The notes: generated from the letters alone by a model not told the origin. DNA of 64,000 bases from Prosthecomicrobium sp. N25 (GCF_037203705.1 NZ_JBBCAT010000001.1:841418-905417), one strand, 5' to 3'; shown: positions 1-10,706, counted from the first letter of the stretch. A program made the numbers and translations.

Positions 1-439
1 GCGAGCGGTCGATCTGGCGGACGAGCCGCCCGCCCTCCTCGCCGACCCGCGTCTCGGCGAGAGCCGAGATCGACAGCCGTGCCGCGTTGACGGGCTGCAA
101 GAGGTCGTGCCCCGCCGCCGCCAGGAAGCGCGTCTTCGACCGGTTCGCCTGCTCGGCCAGGTCCCGCGCGGTCGTCAGTTCGTCGTTGGCGCGTTCGAGC
201 TTCCGCAGCGTGCGCGTCAGTTCGTCCGTCCGCTCGCGGATCTGGCGCTCCAGCCCGATCGCCGTCTGGAACAGCGAGAAGGCCGAGCCCTGGCTGTCCA
301 TCGACCGCTCGACCCGGTCTATCAGCACCGAGTTGATCTTCTCGAGCTTGGCGACGCGCGCCTCCAGGACCGCTATGCGCGCGTCCGGGTCCGACGGCTC
401 GACCCGGTCGAGCCCCGCCAGCTTCCGCCGTTCCGTCAC
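1..439 (-). CDS. Sensor histidine kinase, N-terminal part (NahK/ErcS-prime-like), truncated by window edge
   Basis: A GTG start at 439 overlaps the stop of the upstream FIST gene (GTGA junction), indicating translational coupling. About 146 residues are visible. An N-terminal coiled coil (roughly residues 20-95) leads into a dimerisation/phosphoacceptor box reading AAGHDLLQPVNAARL, with the phosphorylatable His in GHDLLQP. That HDLLQPxNAAR signature is typical of the NahK/PleC/ErcS-prime class of hybrid kinases. The ATPase and any receiver domain lie outside the window. No membrane segment is visible, so the kinase is probably cytoplasmic and takes its signal from a partner, plausibly the FIST protein. 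The class is well supported; the target response regulator is unknown. Confidence 0.8.
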   Translation of the reverse strand, partial: MTERRKLAGLDRVEPSDPDARIAVLEARVAKLEKINSVLIDRVERSMDSQGSAFSLFQTAIGLERQIRERTDELTRTLRKLERANDELTTARDLAEQANRSKTRFLAAAGHDLLQPVNAARLSISALAETRVGEEGGRLVRQIDRS

Positions 440-1683
440 GCCGCGCTCTCCCGCCGGCCGATCGCGACGCCCGTGAAGGTCTGGTTCAGGTGCATGGTCC
501 GGTACTGCTCGCCGTAGGTGTTGAAGCCGACCACCCGGTGGCGTCGGTAGAGATCCTCGACCTTGCGGAGCACCTGCCGGTTCTCCGCGTCGAGCCGGCG
601 CAGCACGCAGTCGAAGCCGATCAGCGCCTCGATCCCGCCGACCGCCTTGTCGACGTCGTCGAGCGCCCGGCCGAGCGCCCCGACGAGGTCGACCGGCCGT
701 GCCGCGGTCAGCACGACGCCGGTGTCGATGGCGCAGAAGAAGGAGAGGCTTCCGTCCGGGTTCACCTTCTGAATCGAGCGGGAATAATATTCGCCGCCGA
801 CGCGCACCAGCACCGGATGCGACGCGAAGCTGAGGGGGCCCAGGAAGTCGCCCTCGAGCCCGACCGCCGCCGCATAGGCCGCCGCCGCCGGCTCGGCGTT
901 GATCTCCGAGACGGTCCGCGTCTCGCCGTCGCACTCGGTGACCACGAGCTTCACGTCCGTCGGCTCGAAATGCTCCGAGCGGACGAGCTCGAAGGGCCGC
1001 TCCGTATGGACCAGCACCAGCACGCCCGCGTTCGTCCAGGCCCGCCCGCCGTGGAACACGAAGGTGCGCGAGAAGTCGAGCCCGTCCCCGCAGGAGCCGC
1101 CCACGAGCGGCATGTTGTCCAGGCAGCGTTGCAGCCCCGCGACCACGACCTCCTCGCGCCGGCACATCCCGTCCAGGAACGTCACCGCGAAGCGCCCGCC
1201 CGGCGGCTCCGCCCCGAGGCGACGGGCGAGCCGGGCCTGCATCGGCCAGACCACGTCGGCCGCCTTCTCGACCGTGAAGTTCCGCAGGTCCGGCAGCAGG
1301 GCCGCCTCTACCGTGAAGCCCCCGCGGGGCAGGGCGGTGACGACGACGCTGCCCTCCTCGAGCCCGCCCGGCCCGATCTCGCCCGCGGTCGTGCCGCCCG
1401 CGAAGCCGACACCGGGGAAACGGTCCGCGAGCCCGGCCGCCAGGGCGTCGGCGTCGTAGCGGGGGCTCGCGAAGAGGAACAGGAACGCGGCCTCGCGCCC
1501 GTCCTCGCCGAGCGCCGTCGCGATCTCGTCGACCGCCGCCGCGGTGTCGGGGGCGCGCGACGAGGCGACCCGGATCTCGCCGGACCCGTCCCCGGGAGAG
1601 CTGCCCTCGGCCCGCGACGCCGCGCCTGCCATCCGTCCGTCCCTGCCTGCGGCCGTTCGCCGGCCTTGTCGTCGTTCCGTCAT
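436..1683 (-). CDS. FIST-domain sensory protein (FIST N + FIST C)
   Basis: About 415 residues. The N-terminal half carries FIST-type sequence (FAGGTTAGEIGPGG, VGGSCGDGLDF), and the C-terminal half matches FIST_C (EINAEPAAAAYAA, SFFCAIDTGVVL, IGFDCVLRR, GFNTYGEQY). FIST domains are proposed small-ligand, possibly amino-acid-binding, input modules. The gene ends inside the start of the histidine kinase gene, the same pairing as the FIST protein next to ErcS-prime in Pseudomonas ethanol-oxidation regulation. The start is uncertain: ATG 1683 is chosen, ATG 1632 is possible, and the frame stays open upstream to 1752. It is divergent from coxG, so the pair could regulate the cox genes, but that is inference. 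Confidence 0.82.
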   Translation of the reverse strand: MTERRQGRRTAAGRDGRMAGAASRAEGSSPGDGSGEIRVASSRAPDTAAAVDEIATALGEDGREAAFLFLFASPRYDADALAAGLADRFPGVGFAGGTTAGEIGPGGLEEGSVVVTALPRGGFTVEAALLPDLRNFTVEKAADVVWPMQARLARRLGAEPPGGRFAVTFLDGMCRREEVVVAGLQRCLDNMPLVGGSCGDGLDFSRTFVFHGGRAWTNAGVLVLVHTERPFELVRSEHFEPTDVKLVVTECDGETRTVSEINAEPAAAAYAAAVGLEGDFLGPLSFASHPVLVRVGGEYYSRSIQKVNPDGSLSFFCAIDTGVVLTAARPVDLVGALGRALDDVDKAVGGIEALIGFDCVLRRLDAENRQVLRKVEDLYRRHRVVGFNTYGEQYRTMHLNQTFTGVAIGRRESAA

Positions 1684-1851
1684 GGTCCGGGTGGACGCTA
1701 CCAGACCGGAACCCAGCCGACTAGAAATGCGCGACCGAAAGTACAATTCCATAGATCGGAACCCCGGCTACGATCCGCCTCCGTCGCGAGGCCGGCCGTC
1801 GGGGGTCGGCGGGTCCGCAGCAAGACGGACGCGGCAGGGAGGGTGTCTCAG

Positions 1852-2613
1852 ATGGAAATGACCGGCGAGTACCGGATACCGGCTCCGCGCGCCCAGGTCT
1901 GGGAGGCGCTGAACGATCCCGAGGTGCTCAAGGCCTGCATCCCGGGCTGCGAAACCCTGGACATGCAGTCGCCGACCGAGATGACCGCCAAGGTCGTCGC
2001 CAAGATCGGCCCCGTGAAGGCGACCTTCAACGGCAAGGTCCACCTCACCGACATCAACCCGCCCGAGAGCTACACGATCTCCGGCGAGGGCCAGGGCGGC
2101 GTCGCCGGCTTCGCCAAGGGCGGCGCCAGCGTGCACCTGGCCGAGGACGGCGCCGTCACGGTGCTGACCTATGCCGCCAAGGCGCAGATCGGCGGCAAGC
2201 TCGCCCAGCTCGGCGCGCGCCTGATCGACTCCACGGCCAAGATGATGGCCGACCAGTTCTTCGCCAAGTTCTCCGAGGTGGCGGCCGCGCGTTCCGGCGC
2301 CATGGCGCCCCCGGCCATTGCGGCTGTCGAGCCGGCCGCGACCGGCGCCTCCCTCGAGCAGCGCGTCGAGGACACCGTGGAAGCCGCGATCGAGCTCGCC
2401 GGCGATGCCGCGCGAGCTGTCTCGGGCGTGGCGGCGCGGGCCGCCGAGGGCCTGGACCGCTCCGCCGACCCGGTCGGCAAGGCGGCCGCCAACCTCGCCG
2501 GCCATGCCGACCGCGCGCTCGCTTCCGCTTCGTCAACGAGCGGCATTCCGAAGTGGGTTTGGATCGCGGGCGGGCTTGTGCTCGTCGTTATCCTGTTGAA
2601 ACTTGTGTTCTGA
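1852..2613 (+). CDS. coxG: CoxG-like SRPBCC protein with C-terminal membrane anchor
   Basis: 253 residues. Residues 1-145 form a CoxG/SRPBCC domain ([50 protein letters not shown]). An Ala-rich linker follows, then a terminal hydrophobic helix (about residues 231-252) that should anchor the protein in the membrane. In carboxidotrophs CoxG recruits CO dehydrogenase to the cytoplasmic membrane. GGGAGG lies just upstream of the ATG. It is the first gene of a coxG-S-L-M cluster. The family call is firm; the substrate of the enzyme it serves is not proven. Confidence 0.88.
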   Translation: MEMTGEYRIPAPRAQVWEALNDPEVLKACIPGCETLDMQSPTEMTAKVVAKIGPVKATFNGKVHLTDINPPESYTISGEGQGGVAGFAKGGASVHLAEDGAVTVLTYAAKAQIGGKLAQLGARLIDSTAKMMADQFFAKFSEVAAARSGAMAPPAIAAVEPAATGASLEQRVEDTVEAAIELAGDAARAVSGVAARAAEGLDRSADPVGKAAANLAGHADRALASASSTSGIPKWVWIAGGLVLVVILLKLVF

Positions 2614-2689
2614 CGGACGGCCCCGGGCCGCCCCGACGAAAAAGGGTCAAGCCCCGGCCGAGACGGCCGGGAACTGGGAGGAAGAGCGA

Positions 2690-3175
2690 ATGACGACCGT
2701 TTCCATGACGGTGAACGGGCGGCAGGTCTCGGCGGACGTCGAGGACCGCACGCTGCTCGTCGACTACCTGCGCAACGCTATCGGCCTGACGGGCACGCAT
2801 GTCGGCTGCGACACCTCGCAGTGCGGCGCCTGCGTGGTCCATCTCGACGGCCGCGCCGTGAAGGCCTGCACCTGCCTCGCCGTCCAGGCGTCCGGATCGT
2901 CGGTGACGACCGTCGAGGGCCTCGCCAAGGGCGACGAGCTGCACCCCGTGCAGGCCGCGTTCCGCGAGCATCACGGCCTGCAGTGCGGCTTCTGCACCCC
3001 CGGCATGATCATGACGGCGGTGGACATGATCAACCGCCATGGCGGCAACCTCGACGAGGCGACGGTCCGCCACGAGCTCGAGGGCAACATCTGCCGCTGC
3101 ACGGGCTACCACAACATCGTCAAGGCCATCCTGGACGCCGCGTCCAAGATGCGGATGCCTGCGGCCGCCGAATAA
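2690..3175 (+). CDS. coxS: Molybdenum hydroxylase small subunit, 2x[2Fe-2S] (CoxS-like)
   Basis: 161 residues, the usual length for CoxS. Plant-type [2Fe-2S] cysteines are at 40, 45, 48 and 60 ([10 protein letters not shown]...C). The second cluster's cysteines are at 99, 102, 135 and 137 ([20 protein letters not shown]). It passes electrons from the Mo site in CoxL to FAD in CoxM. A GGGAGGAAGAG ribosome site precedes the ATG. It sits 76 bp after coxG and 211 bp before coxL; that gap has no gene I can support. Confidence 0.93.
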   Translation: MTTVSMTVNGRQVSADVEDRTLLVDYLRNAIGLTGTHVGCDTSQCGACVVHLDGRAVKACTCLAVQASGSSVTTVEGLAKGDELHPVQAAFREHHGLQCGFCTPGMIMTAVDMINRHGGNLDEATVRHELEGNICRCTGYHNIVKAILDAASKMRMPAAAE

Positions 3176-3386
3176 GGCGGACGCCCCGAGACGGACGGCG
3201 ACCGGCCGAATCCGTGCGGCGTTCCGGGCCCACCCGTCCGCCTCGCGCCCATCCCGGGCGCGCGACGGAAGAGGGCTGGGAGACTCGTCCGTCCGACGCA
3301 GCCTGGGAGGGCGGCGGCGGGTGGGTCCCGGATCACCGTCGCGGCCGGGCGCCACGGCCAAGAGATCTGTTCCTGGGAGGGACATC

Positions 3387-5741
3387 ATGGGTATGGAAGG
3401 CATCGGACAGCGCGTCGTCCGCAAGGAAGACAAGCGCTTCATCACCGGCAAGGGCAAGTACACCGACGACGTCAAGCTGCAGGGCATGACCCATGCGCAT
3501 TTCGTCCGCTCGCCCCACGCCCACGCCCGCATCCGCTCGATCGACACGGCCGCCGCCGCCGCCATGCCGGGCGTCGTCGCGGTTCTGACCGGTGCCGAGC
3601 TGGTCGGCGACCGCATCGGCAACCTCATCTGCGGCTGGATGATCCACTCCAAGGACGGCAGCCCGATGAAGATGGGCGCCTACCCGGCGATGGCGCCCGA
3701 GACGGTGCGCTACGTCGGCCAGGCGGTCGCGGTCGTCGTCGCCGAGACCAAGAACCAGGCCCGCGACGCCGCCGAGGCGGTGGTCGTCGACTACGAGGAG
3801 CTTCCGGCCGTCACCACGGTCCTGGACGCCATCAAGGAGGGCGCCCCGCAGCTCCATCCCGAAGCCCCGGGCAACCGGGTCTACGAGTGGTCGCTCGGCG
3901 ACAAGGCCGCTACCGACGCCGCCTTCGCGGGCGCGGCCCAGGTCGTCTCCATGGACATCCTGAACAACCGGCTGGTGCCGAACCCGATGGAGCCGCGCTC
4001 CGCGGTCGCCAACTACGACGCCGGCGACGACCAGCTCACGCTGTGGACCACCTCGCAGAACCCGCATGTCGCCCGGCTCGTGCTCTCGGCCTTCTACAAC
4101 ATCGCCCCCGAGCACAAGCTGCGCGTCATCGCCCCGGACGTCGGCGGCGGCTTCGGCTCGAAGATCTACATCTATCCCGAGGAGATCGTCTGCCTCTGGG
4201 CGTCCCGGAAGGCGAACCGCCCGATCAAGTGGACCTCGGACCGCACCGAGGCCTTCCTGACCGACGCGCACGGCCGCGACCACATCACCAAGGCCGAGAT
4301 GGCCTTCGACGCGAACCACAAGATCCTCGGCCTGCGCGTCCACACCTACGCGAATTTCGGCGCCTACATGTCGCTGTTCTCGTCGTCGGTGCCGACCTAC
4401 CTCTACGCCACCCTGCTCTCCGGCCAGTACGTCATCCCGGCGATCTACGCCGAGGTCGACGGCGTCTACACCAACACGGTGCCGGTCGACGCCTACCGCG
4501 GCGCGGGCCGCCCGGAGGCGACCTACGTGCTGGAGCGCATGATGGAGACGGCGGCGCGCCAGTTCGGCGTGGATCCGGCGGAACTCCGGCGGAAGAACTT
4601 CATCACGTCCTTCCCCTACCAGACCCCGGTCATCATGACCTACGACGCGGGCGACTATAACGCCTCGCTCGACGCGGCCCTGAAGGCGATCGACTACGCC
4701 GGCTTCCCGGCCCGCAAGGCGGAGGCCAAGGCCCGCGGCAAGCTGCGCGGCATCGGCCTTTCCTGCTACATCGAAGCCTGCGGCATCGCCCCGTCCAAGG
4801 CGGTCGGCTCCCTCGGCGCCGGCGTCGGCCTCTGGGAATCCGCCGAGGTCCGGGTGAACCCGGTCGGCACCGTCGAGGTCCTGACCGGCTCGCACAGCCA
4901 CGGCCAGGGCCACGAGACGACCTTCGCGCAGCTCGTCTCCGAACGGCTCGGCATCGGCATCGACCAGGTCGCGATCGTCCACGGCGACACCGACAAGGTG
5001 CAGTTCGGCATGGGCACCTACGGCTCGCGCTCCGGCGCGGTCGGCATGTCGGCGATCCTGAAGGCGATGGAGAAGGTCGAAACCAAGGCCAAGAAGATCG
5101 CCGCGCACCTGATGGAGGCCGCCGAGGGCGACATCGTCATCGAGGGCGGCGAGTTCAAGGTTGCCGGTACCGACAAGAAGATGCCCTTCGCGCTGGTGGC
5201 GCTCGCCGCCTATACGGGCCACAACCTGCCGGACGGCATGGAGCCGGGCCTGAAGGAGGGCGCCTTCTACGACCCGACCAACTTCACCTTCCCGGCCGGC
5301 ACCTACGTGTGCGAGGCCGAGATCGATCCGGACACGGGCAAGACCACGGTCGTCAACTTCGTCGCTGCCGACGATTTCGGCCGGATGATCAATCCGATGA
5401 TCGTCGAGGGACAGGTCCACGGCGGCCTCGCCCAGGGCATCGGCCAGGCGCTCCTCGAAGGCACGGTCTACACGGACGACGGCCAGCTCATGACGGCGTC
5501 CTACATGGACTACGCCATGCCGCGCGCCGACGACCTGCCGTCCTTCGACCTTCACCACACCACGACCCTCTGCCCGGGCAACCCGCTCGGCATCAAGGGC
5601 TGTGGCGAGGCGGGTGCGATCGGCTCGCCCCCGGCGGTGATCAACGCCATCACGGACGCCCTCGGGGTCCGCGACATCGCCATGCCGGCGACCCCGGCTC
5701 GCGTCTGGAACGCCATCCACGGCCGCATGGCCGCGGAGTGA
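3387..5741 (+). CDS. coxL: Molybdenum hydroxylase large subunit, form II CoxL type
   Basis: 784 residues of the xanthine-oxidase superfamily, binding Mo-molybdopterin cytosine dinucleotide. The active-site loop reads AYRGAGR (about residues 369-375), which marks form II (BMS clade) rather than form I (AYxCSFR). The catalytic Glu is in GCGEAGAIG (about residue 741), and the cofactor motifs GGGFGSK and GQGHET are present. Start ATG 3387 follows GGGAGG and gives the standard [15 protein letters not shown] N-terminus. Form II enzymes cluster as S-L-M, as here. Aerobic CO oxidation by this clade is debated, so the substrate may be CO or another small molecule or aldehyde. No coxD, E or F maturation genes lie in the window. 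Confidence 0.92.
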   Translation: MGMEGIGQRVVRKEDKRFITGKGKYTDDVKLQGMTHAHFVRSPHAHARIRSIDTAAAAAMPGVVAVLTGAELVGDRIGNLICGWMIHSKDGSPMKMGAYPAMAPETVRYVGQAVAVVVAETKNQARDAAEAVVVDYEELPAVTTVLDAIKEGAPQLHPEAPGNRVYEWSLGDKAATDAAFAGAAQVVSMDILNNRLVPNPMEPRSAVANYDAGDDQLTLWTTSQNPHVARLVLSAFYNIAPEHKLRVIAPDVGGGFGSKIYIYPEEIVCLWASRKANRPIKWTSDRTEAFLTDAHGRDHITKAEMAFDANHKILGLRVHTYANFGAYMSLFSSSVPTYLYATLLSGQYVIPAIYAEVDGVYTNTVPVDAYRGAGRPEATYVLERMMETAARQFGVDPAELRRKNFITSFPYQTPVIMTYDAGDYNASLDAALKAIDYAGFPARKAEAKARGKLRGIGLSCYIEACGIAPSKAVGSLGAGVGLWESAEVRVNPVGTVEVLTGSHSHGQGHETTFAQLVSERLGIGIDQVAIVHGDTDKVQFGMGTYGSRSGAVGMSAILKAMEKVETKAKKIAAHLMEAAEGDIVIEGGEFKVAGTDKKMPFALVALAAYTGHNLPDGMEPGLKEGAFYDPTNFTFPAGTYVCEAEIDPDTGKTTVVNFVAADDFGRMINPMIVEGQVHGGLAQGIGQALLEGTVYTDDGQLMTASYMDYAMPRADDLPSFDLHHTTTLCPGNPLGIKGCGEAGAIGSPPAVINAITDALGVRDIAMPATPARVWNAIHGRMAAE

Positions 5742-5863
5742 TCGACACACCGGCCGCGGCCCGCTAGGCTCGCGGCCGGTCCCGCTTCAGTCGCCGTCCC
5801 GATCGCCCCAAGTCCCGAGAGGATCCGCGGGGGACGGACCAGAGCTCCGGAGGAGACGAACCC

Positions 5864-6664
<801 letters not shown>

Positions 6665-6683
6665 CCGATCCTTCGTGAAAGGC

Positions 6684-6717
6684 GAGGGCCCGCCGGCGGC
6701 GACGTCGGCGGGCCCTC
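6684..6717. terminator. GC-rich hairpin between convergent coxM and DUF2934 gene
   Basis: A perfect 12-bp inverted repeat (GAGGGCCCGCCG / CGGCGGGCCCTC) with a 10-nt loop starts 20 bp after the coxM stop. The convergent DUF2934 gene ends at 6745, so the hairpin is well placed as a bidirectional terminator. There is no good T-run on the plus strand; the minus strand is followed by CCTTTC. Confidence 0.6.
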
Positions 6718-6744
6718 TGCGTTCGGCCCGCGCTGCCGGCCCCG

Positions 6745-6984
6745 TCAGCCCAGCCGGTCCAGGTCCGGATCCCGCGCCACCGGTCCCTCCGCCGGCGTGG
6801 TCGGATCCATCGCCCCGGTCTGCGGCCCGGCGCCGCTTCGCGCCTGCGGGCCGGTCCCGTCCTCCGCCTCGATCTGACGGCGCGCCATGTCCCAATGGAC
6901 GTGCTCGCGGCCATCGGGGCGGCCCTCCTCATTCCAGATCCTGTACGCCCGCTCGCGGATGCGGGTCTCGTCGGGCATGTCCAT
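6745..6984 (-). CDS. DUF2934 small protein
   Basis: 79 residues. The N-terminal part (about residues 6-37: IRERAYRIWNEEGRPDG, HWDMARRQIE) matches the DUF2934 pattern of a short, acidic-basic helical domain common in Hyphomicrobiales. The remainder is Pro/Gly-rich and probably disordered. GGAGGAGC lies immediately upstream of ATG 6984. The function is unknown; such proteins are often linked with stress conditions. Confidence 0.8.
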   Translation of the reverse strand: MDMPDETRIRERAYRIWNEEGRPDGREHVHWDMARRQIEAEDGTGPQARSGAGPQTGAMDPTTPAEGPVARDPDLDRLG

Positions 6985-7097
6985 GCGGCTCCTCCGGCTC
7001 TCGGCTGCGACCGCCCGAACCGCGGCGGCGCCCCCGGCGTTCCGCGGCCTTCGGCCGCCGGGCGTTTACGTTAAACAATCGTGAACGGCGTCCTCCG

Positions 7098-7125
7098 TTG
7101 ACCTCGGTCGTGATCCGTTTATGAC
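7098..7125 (+). promoter_or_regulatory. Candidate sigma-70 promoter for the polysaccharide modification operon
   Basis: TTGACC (7098-7103) and TATGAC (7120-7125) are spaced 16 bp apart in a locally AT-richer stretch, about 90 bp upstream of the sugar-transferase start. It was judged by eye against the consensus; no transcript start is known. Confidence 0.4.
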
Positions 7126-7216
7126 TTCGGGCTATTGATGAGGTCGGATCCCCTGTCGGATCCGGTCGTGGTTGCGCGGGGTCCGACCCCGGATGTCGTT
7201 GCGAGGACAGGATTTG

Positions 7217-7882
7217 ATGCAGTCGCGTCCGCCCGGGGCGGCCTTTGGGATCGACTGGCGGCGCCCGCTCGACGCCGTCGCGGCCGCCGTCGGCCTCATC
7301 GCCGCGCTGCCCTTCATGGCCCTGACCGCCCTGATCATCCGCATCCAACTCGGCAATCCGGTCTTCTTCCGCCAGCGCCGCGCCGGCCGGGGCGGGTCGA
7401 CCTTCACGGTCCCGAAGTTCCGCACCATGCACGACACGCGCGACGCCTCCGGCGCGCTCCTGCCCGATGCCGAGCGCGAGACCCCCATCACCCGCTTCAT
7501 CCGCCGCGTTCGCCTCGACGAGCTGCCCCAGCTCACAGCCATCCTGAAGGGCGACATGGCCCTGATCGGCCCGCGCCCGCTGCTCCCGGAGACCATCCAG
7601 GCCATGGGCGCCCAGGGCCGCCACCGCGGGCTCGTCCGTCCGGGCCTCACCGGCTGGGCGCAGGTCAGCGGCAACACCCGGCTGAACGACCGCCAGAAGA
7701 TCGCCCTCGACATCTGGTACATCGACCACCGCGGACCCCTGCTCGACCTGCGCATCCTGGCCGAAACGGTCCTGGTCGTGCTGCTCGGCGAGCGGCTGCG
7801 CCCGGATCGCATCGCCGAGGCCGAGGCCTACCGCGACAGCCTCGGGCTGCCGGGCGTGCCGCCCGCGGGGGCGCCGGCATGA
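7217..7882 (+). CDS. Initiating sugar (phosphoglycosyl) transferase, PglC/WcaJ C-terminal type
   Basis: 221 residues: a short monotopic phosphoglycosyltransferase that moves a sugar-1-phosphate from a nucleotide sugar to undecaprenyl phosphate. Visible elements are the N-terminal membrane-inserting helix (VAAAVGLIAALPFMALTALI), FRQRRAG, FTVPKFRTM, RRVRLDELPQL (the catalytic D-E pair lies in this region), GDMALIGPRPLLP and RPGLTGWAQVSGN. ATG 7217 with GAGGACAGG upstream is preferred; in-frame starts at 7172 and 7193 are possible. It is the first gene of an overlapping six-gene run and presumably primes the lipid-linked repeat unit. Confidence 0.9.
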   Translation: MQSRPPGAAFGIDWRRPLDAVAAAVGLIAALPFMALTALIIRIQLGNPVFFRQRRAGRGGSTFTVPKFRTMHDTRDASGALLPDAERETPITRFIRRVRLDELPQLTAILKGDMALIGPRPLLPETIQAMGAQGRHRGLVRPGLTGWAQVSGNTRLNDRQKIALDIWYIDHRGPLLDLRILAETVLVVLLGERLRPDRIAEAEAYRDSLGLPGVPPAGAPA

Positions 7883-8793
7883 GGCTCGTCTTCGTCGGAG
7901 CCGTGGAGGGCTCGCTCGTCGCCCTGAACGCGCTGATCCGCGCCGGCCTCGCCCCGACGCTCGTCGTGACGCTGCCGGCCGCCAATGCCGGCCGCCATTC
8001 CGACTTCGCCGACCTGATCGGCCCGGCCCGCGCCGCCGGCAGCGCCGTCCACGAGACGACCGACATCAACGCTGAGGCGACCATCGCGGCGATCGCCGCG
8101 GTCGAGCCGGACGTCACCGCCGTGATCGGCTGGTCGCAGATCTGCCGCGCCCCGTTCCGGGCGGTCGCGCGCCTCGGCAGCATCGGCTTCCACCCCGCGC
8201 CCCTGCCGCGCTTTCGCGGCCGCGCCGTGATCCCCTGGACGATCCTGATGGGCGAGACGGAGTCCGGCTCCTCGCTCTTCTGGCTCGACGAGGGCGTCGA
8301 CTCCGGCGACATCCTGCTGCAGCGCCGCTTCCCGCTCTCCCCGGACGAAACCGCCCGCAGCCTCTACGACCGCCATACCGCCAACCTCGCCGCCATGCTT
8401 CCCGAGGCGGTCGCCCGCATCCGCGACGGCCACGCCCCGCGCGAGCCGCAGGACCATGGGCAGGCGTCCTGGTGCGCCAAGCGCACCCCCGCCGACGGCC
8501 TGATCGACTGGCGCGACGACGCGGAAGCCATCCTGCGCCTCGTGCGCGCGGTGGGCGATCCCTATCCGGGCGCCTTCACGGCCCATGCCGGCGAGAAGAT
8601 CGTGATCGACCGGGCGAGCCTCTTCCCCGGCGGCCGCCGCTACATCGGCATGGCCGGCCAGGTCCAGCTCTTCACCCCCGGCGGCTTCGTGGTCCGCTGC
8701 GGCGACGGGGAATGCATCGAAGTGACCGGCTGGCGTTCCGCCTCGGGCAAGCGCCCGAAGATGCACGCCCGGCTCGGCGGAGACATCGCATGA
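7879..8793 (+). CDS. Formyltransferase-family protein (sugar N-formyltransferase-like)
   Basis: 304 residues with the Met-tRNA formyltransferase fold. The catalytic region reads GFHPAPLPRFRGRAVIPW (His of the N-H-D triad; Asn is replaced by Gly-Phe context), followed by LDEGVDSGDIL, which carries the conserved Asp. It is too short and divergent for Fmt. Such enzymes transfer formyl from N10-formyl-THF to amino sugars in O-antigens. The ATG overlaps the previous stop (ATGA), so it is coupled to the sugar transferase. The acceptor sugar is inferred from context, not shown. Confidence 0.82.
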   Translation: MRLVFVGAVEGSLVALNALIRAGLAPTLVVTLPAANAGRHSDFADLIGPARAAGSAVHETTDINAEATIAAIAAVEPDVTAVIGWSQICRAPFRAVARLGSIGFHPAPLPRFRGRAVIPWTILMGETESGSSLFWLDEGVDSGDILLQRRFPLSPDETARSLYDRHTANLAAMLPEAVARIRDGHAPREPQDHGQASWCAKRTPADGLIDWRDDAEAILRLVRAVGDPYPGAFTAHAGEKIVIDRASLFPGGRRYIGMAGQVQLFTPGGFVVRCGDGECIEVTGWRSASGKRPKMHARLGGDIA

Positions 8794-9476
8794 TCGCCAG
8801 CATCCAATCCCTCGGGCGCACGCTCGTCATCGCGCCGCACCCCGACGACGAGATCCTCGGCTGCGGCGGCACCATGGCCCGCCTCGCCGAGGCCGGGCTG
8901 CCCGTCTACGTCGCGGTGGTGACCGAGGGCCGCGCCCCGGCCTTTCCGCCCGAGCAGGTGGCCCGCGTCAAGGCCGAGGCCGCGCGCGCCCATGCCCACC
9001 TCGGCGTGCGCGAGACGCTCTGGCTCGGCCAGCCCGCCGCCCAGCTCTCCGAGCACCCCCACGCCGCCCTCAACGCCGCGATCCGCAAGGCCGTCCTGGA
9101 CGTCGCGCCCGACACCCTGCTGATCCCCCATCTCGGCGACATCCACATCGACCACCAGCTCGTCTTCCTCTCCTCCCTGGTCGCCGCGCGCCCGCACCAG
9201 GCCGAGTATCCGCCGCGGATCCTCGCCTACGAGACCATGTCGGAGACCAACTGGAACGCGCCCTACCTGACGCCGCCCTTCGTCCCGAACGTCTTCGTCG
9301 ACATCGGCGCGCAGCTCGGCCGCAAGCTGGAGGCGATGGCGCTCTTCGAATCCCAGGTGAAGCAGCCGCCGCACGAGCGCTCGGTCGAGACGCTCCGCGC
9401 CCTCGCCACCCTCCGCGGCGCCACCGTGCACCGCACCGCCGCCGAAGGTTTCGTCCTGATCCGCAACGTGCTCTGA
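8790..9476 (+). CDS. PIG-L family deacetylase
   Basis: 228 residues. The zinc-binding signature PHPDDEILGCGG is at about residues 16-27, and the second metal motif HIDHQ is at about 120-124, as in GlcNAc-PI and bacillithiol-pathway deacetylases. It probably removes an N-acetyl group from a (lipid-linked) amino sugar, freeing the amine for the neighbouring formyltransferase or ATP-grasp ligase. It overlaps the formyltransferase stop by ATGA. Confidence 0.88.
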   Translation: MIASIQSLGRTLVIAPHPDDEILGCGGTMARLAEAGLPVYVAVVTEGRAPAFPPEQVARVKAEAARAHAHLGVRETLWLGQPAAQLSEHPHAALNAAIRKAVLDVAPDTLLIPHLGDIHIDHQLVFLSSLVAARPHQAEYPPRILAYETMSETNWNAPYLTPPFVPNVFVDIGAQLGRKLEAMALFESQVKQPPHERSVETLRALATLRGATVHRTAAEGFVLIRNVL

Positions 9477-9521
9477 TTGCCCCCTGACGGGAAACCCTCT
9501 TTTCGAGCGAGGACCGAAGTC

Positions 9522-10706
9522 ATGAACCGCTGGCCGACCTACGACGAGGAACAGATCGCCGACGTCGTCGCCGTCCTCCGCTCCGGCGCCGTCAACGCCT
9601 GGACGGGCCCGCACGTGCGCGATTTCGAGGCCGCCTACGAGGCGCATCTCGGCCGTCGCCACTGCATCGCGCTCGCCAACGGCACGCTCGCCCTCGACTT
9701 GCCCCTGAGGCTCATGGACCTGCAGCCCGGCGACGAGGTGGTCGTCACGCCGCGCAGCTTCGTCGCCTCCGCCTCCTGCGTTCCGCTCGCCGGCGGCGTG
9801 CCCGTCTTCGCGGACGTCGATCCGGACACCCAGAACCTCTCGGCCGAGACCATCGCCAAGGTCCTGACGCCCCGCACCCGCGCCGTCATCGTCGTCCACC
9901 TGGCCGGCTGGCCGACCGACATGGCCCCCATCATGGACCTCTGCCGCCCGCGCGGCATCGCGGTGATCGAGGATTGCGCCCAGGCCCACGGCGCCGAGGT
10001 CGGCGGCCGCCCCGTCGGCAGCTTCGGCGACTTCGCCGCCTTCTCGTTCTGCCAGGACAAGATCATCACCACGGGCGGGGAGGGCGGTCTCCTCGCCCTC
10101 GACGACGATGCCCTGTGGCGCCGGGCCTGGAGCTTCAAGGACCACGGCAAGTCCTACAAGGCCGTCTTCGAGACACAGCATCCGCCCGGCTTCCGCTGGC
10201 TCCACGAGAGCTTCGGCACCAACTGGCGCATGACCTCGATCCAGGCCGTGCTCGGCTCCCGCCAGCTTCAGCGCCTGCCGGCCTGGACCGCGGCCCGCAC
10301 CCGCAACGCCGGCATTCTCCTTGATGCGCTCGCCGACCTTCCCGCCCTGCGCACACCCGTGCCCCCGCCCGGCACGGTCCACGCCTGGTACCGCTTCTAC
10401 ACCTTCGTCCGCCCCGAGCGCCTGAAGTCCGGCTGGACGCGCGACCGGCTCCTCGCCGAGATCGCCGCGGCCGGCATCCAGGTCTTCACCGGCAGCTGCT
10501 CGGAGATCTACCTGGAGAAGGCCTTCCAGGACGCCGGCTACGTGCCGCCGGAGCGGCTGCCCGTGGCCCGGCTCCTCGGCGAGACCAGCCTCGCCTTCCT
10601 GGTCGACCCCGTCCAGGACGAGGCGGTGCTGGCCGACAACGCCCGCAAGATCCGCCGCATCGTCGAAGCCGCGACCCTCGCGGGCGCCGAAACGGCGGCC
10701 GCCTGA
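9522..10706 (+). CDS. DegT/DnrJ/EryC1/StrS-type PLP sugar aminotransferase
   Basis: 394 residues. Motifs run in the family order: GAVNAWTGPHVRDFE, CIALANGTLALDL, GDEVVVTPRSFVASA, DVDPDTQNL, VIEDCAQAHGAE, then FSFCQDKIITTGGEGG with the PLP-binding Lys. It converts a nucleotide-linked keto sugar to an amino sugar, plausibly the product of the 4,6-dehydratase encoded at 25249. Start ATG 9522 has GAGCGAGGACC upstream. Confidence 0.9.
   Translation: MNRWPTYDEEQIADVVAVLRSGAVNAWTGPHVRDFEAAYEAHLGRRHCIALANGTLALDLPLRLMDLQPGDEVVVTPRSFVASASCVPLAGGVPVFADVDPDTQNLSAETIAKVLTPRTRAVIVVHLAGWPTDMAPIMDLCRPRGIAVIEDCAQAHGAEVGGRPVGSFGDFAAFSFCQDKIITTGGEGGLLALDDDALWRRAWSFKDHGKSYKAVFETQHPPGFRWLHESFGTNWRMTSIQAVLGSRQLQRLPAWTAARTRNAGILLDALADLPALRTPVPPPGTVHAWYRFYTFVRPERLKSGWTRDRLLAEIAAAGIQVFTGSCSEIYLEKAFQDAGYVPPERLPVARLLGETSLAFLVDPVQDEAVLADNARKIRRIVEAATLAGAETAAA

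Noticed and set aside
3333-5750. 805-codon open frame on the minus strand opposite coxL
   Set aside because: Product is a low-complexity Arg/Gly/Val/Asp-rich sequence with no domain; an antisense shadow caused by high GC3 in coxL.
7135-8793. 552-codon frame that would fuse a Pro/Arg-rich domain to the formyltransferase
   Set aside because: The N-terminal half is the +1 shadow of the sugar transferase; the ATG at 7879 overlapping its stop is the natural start.
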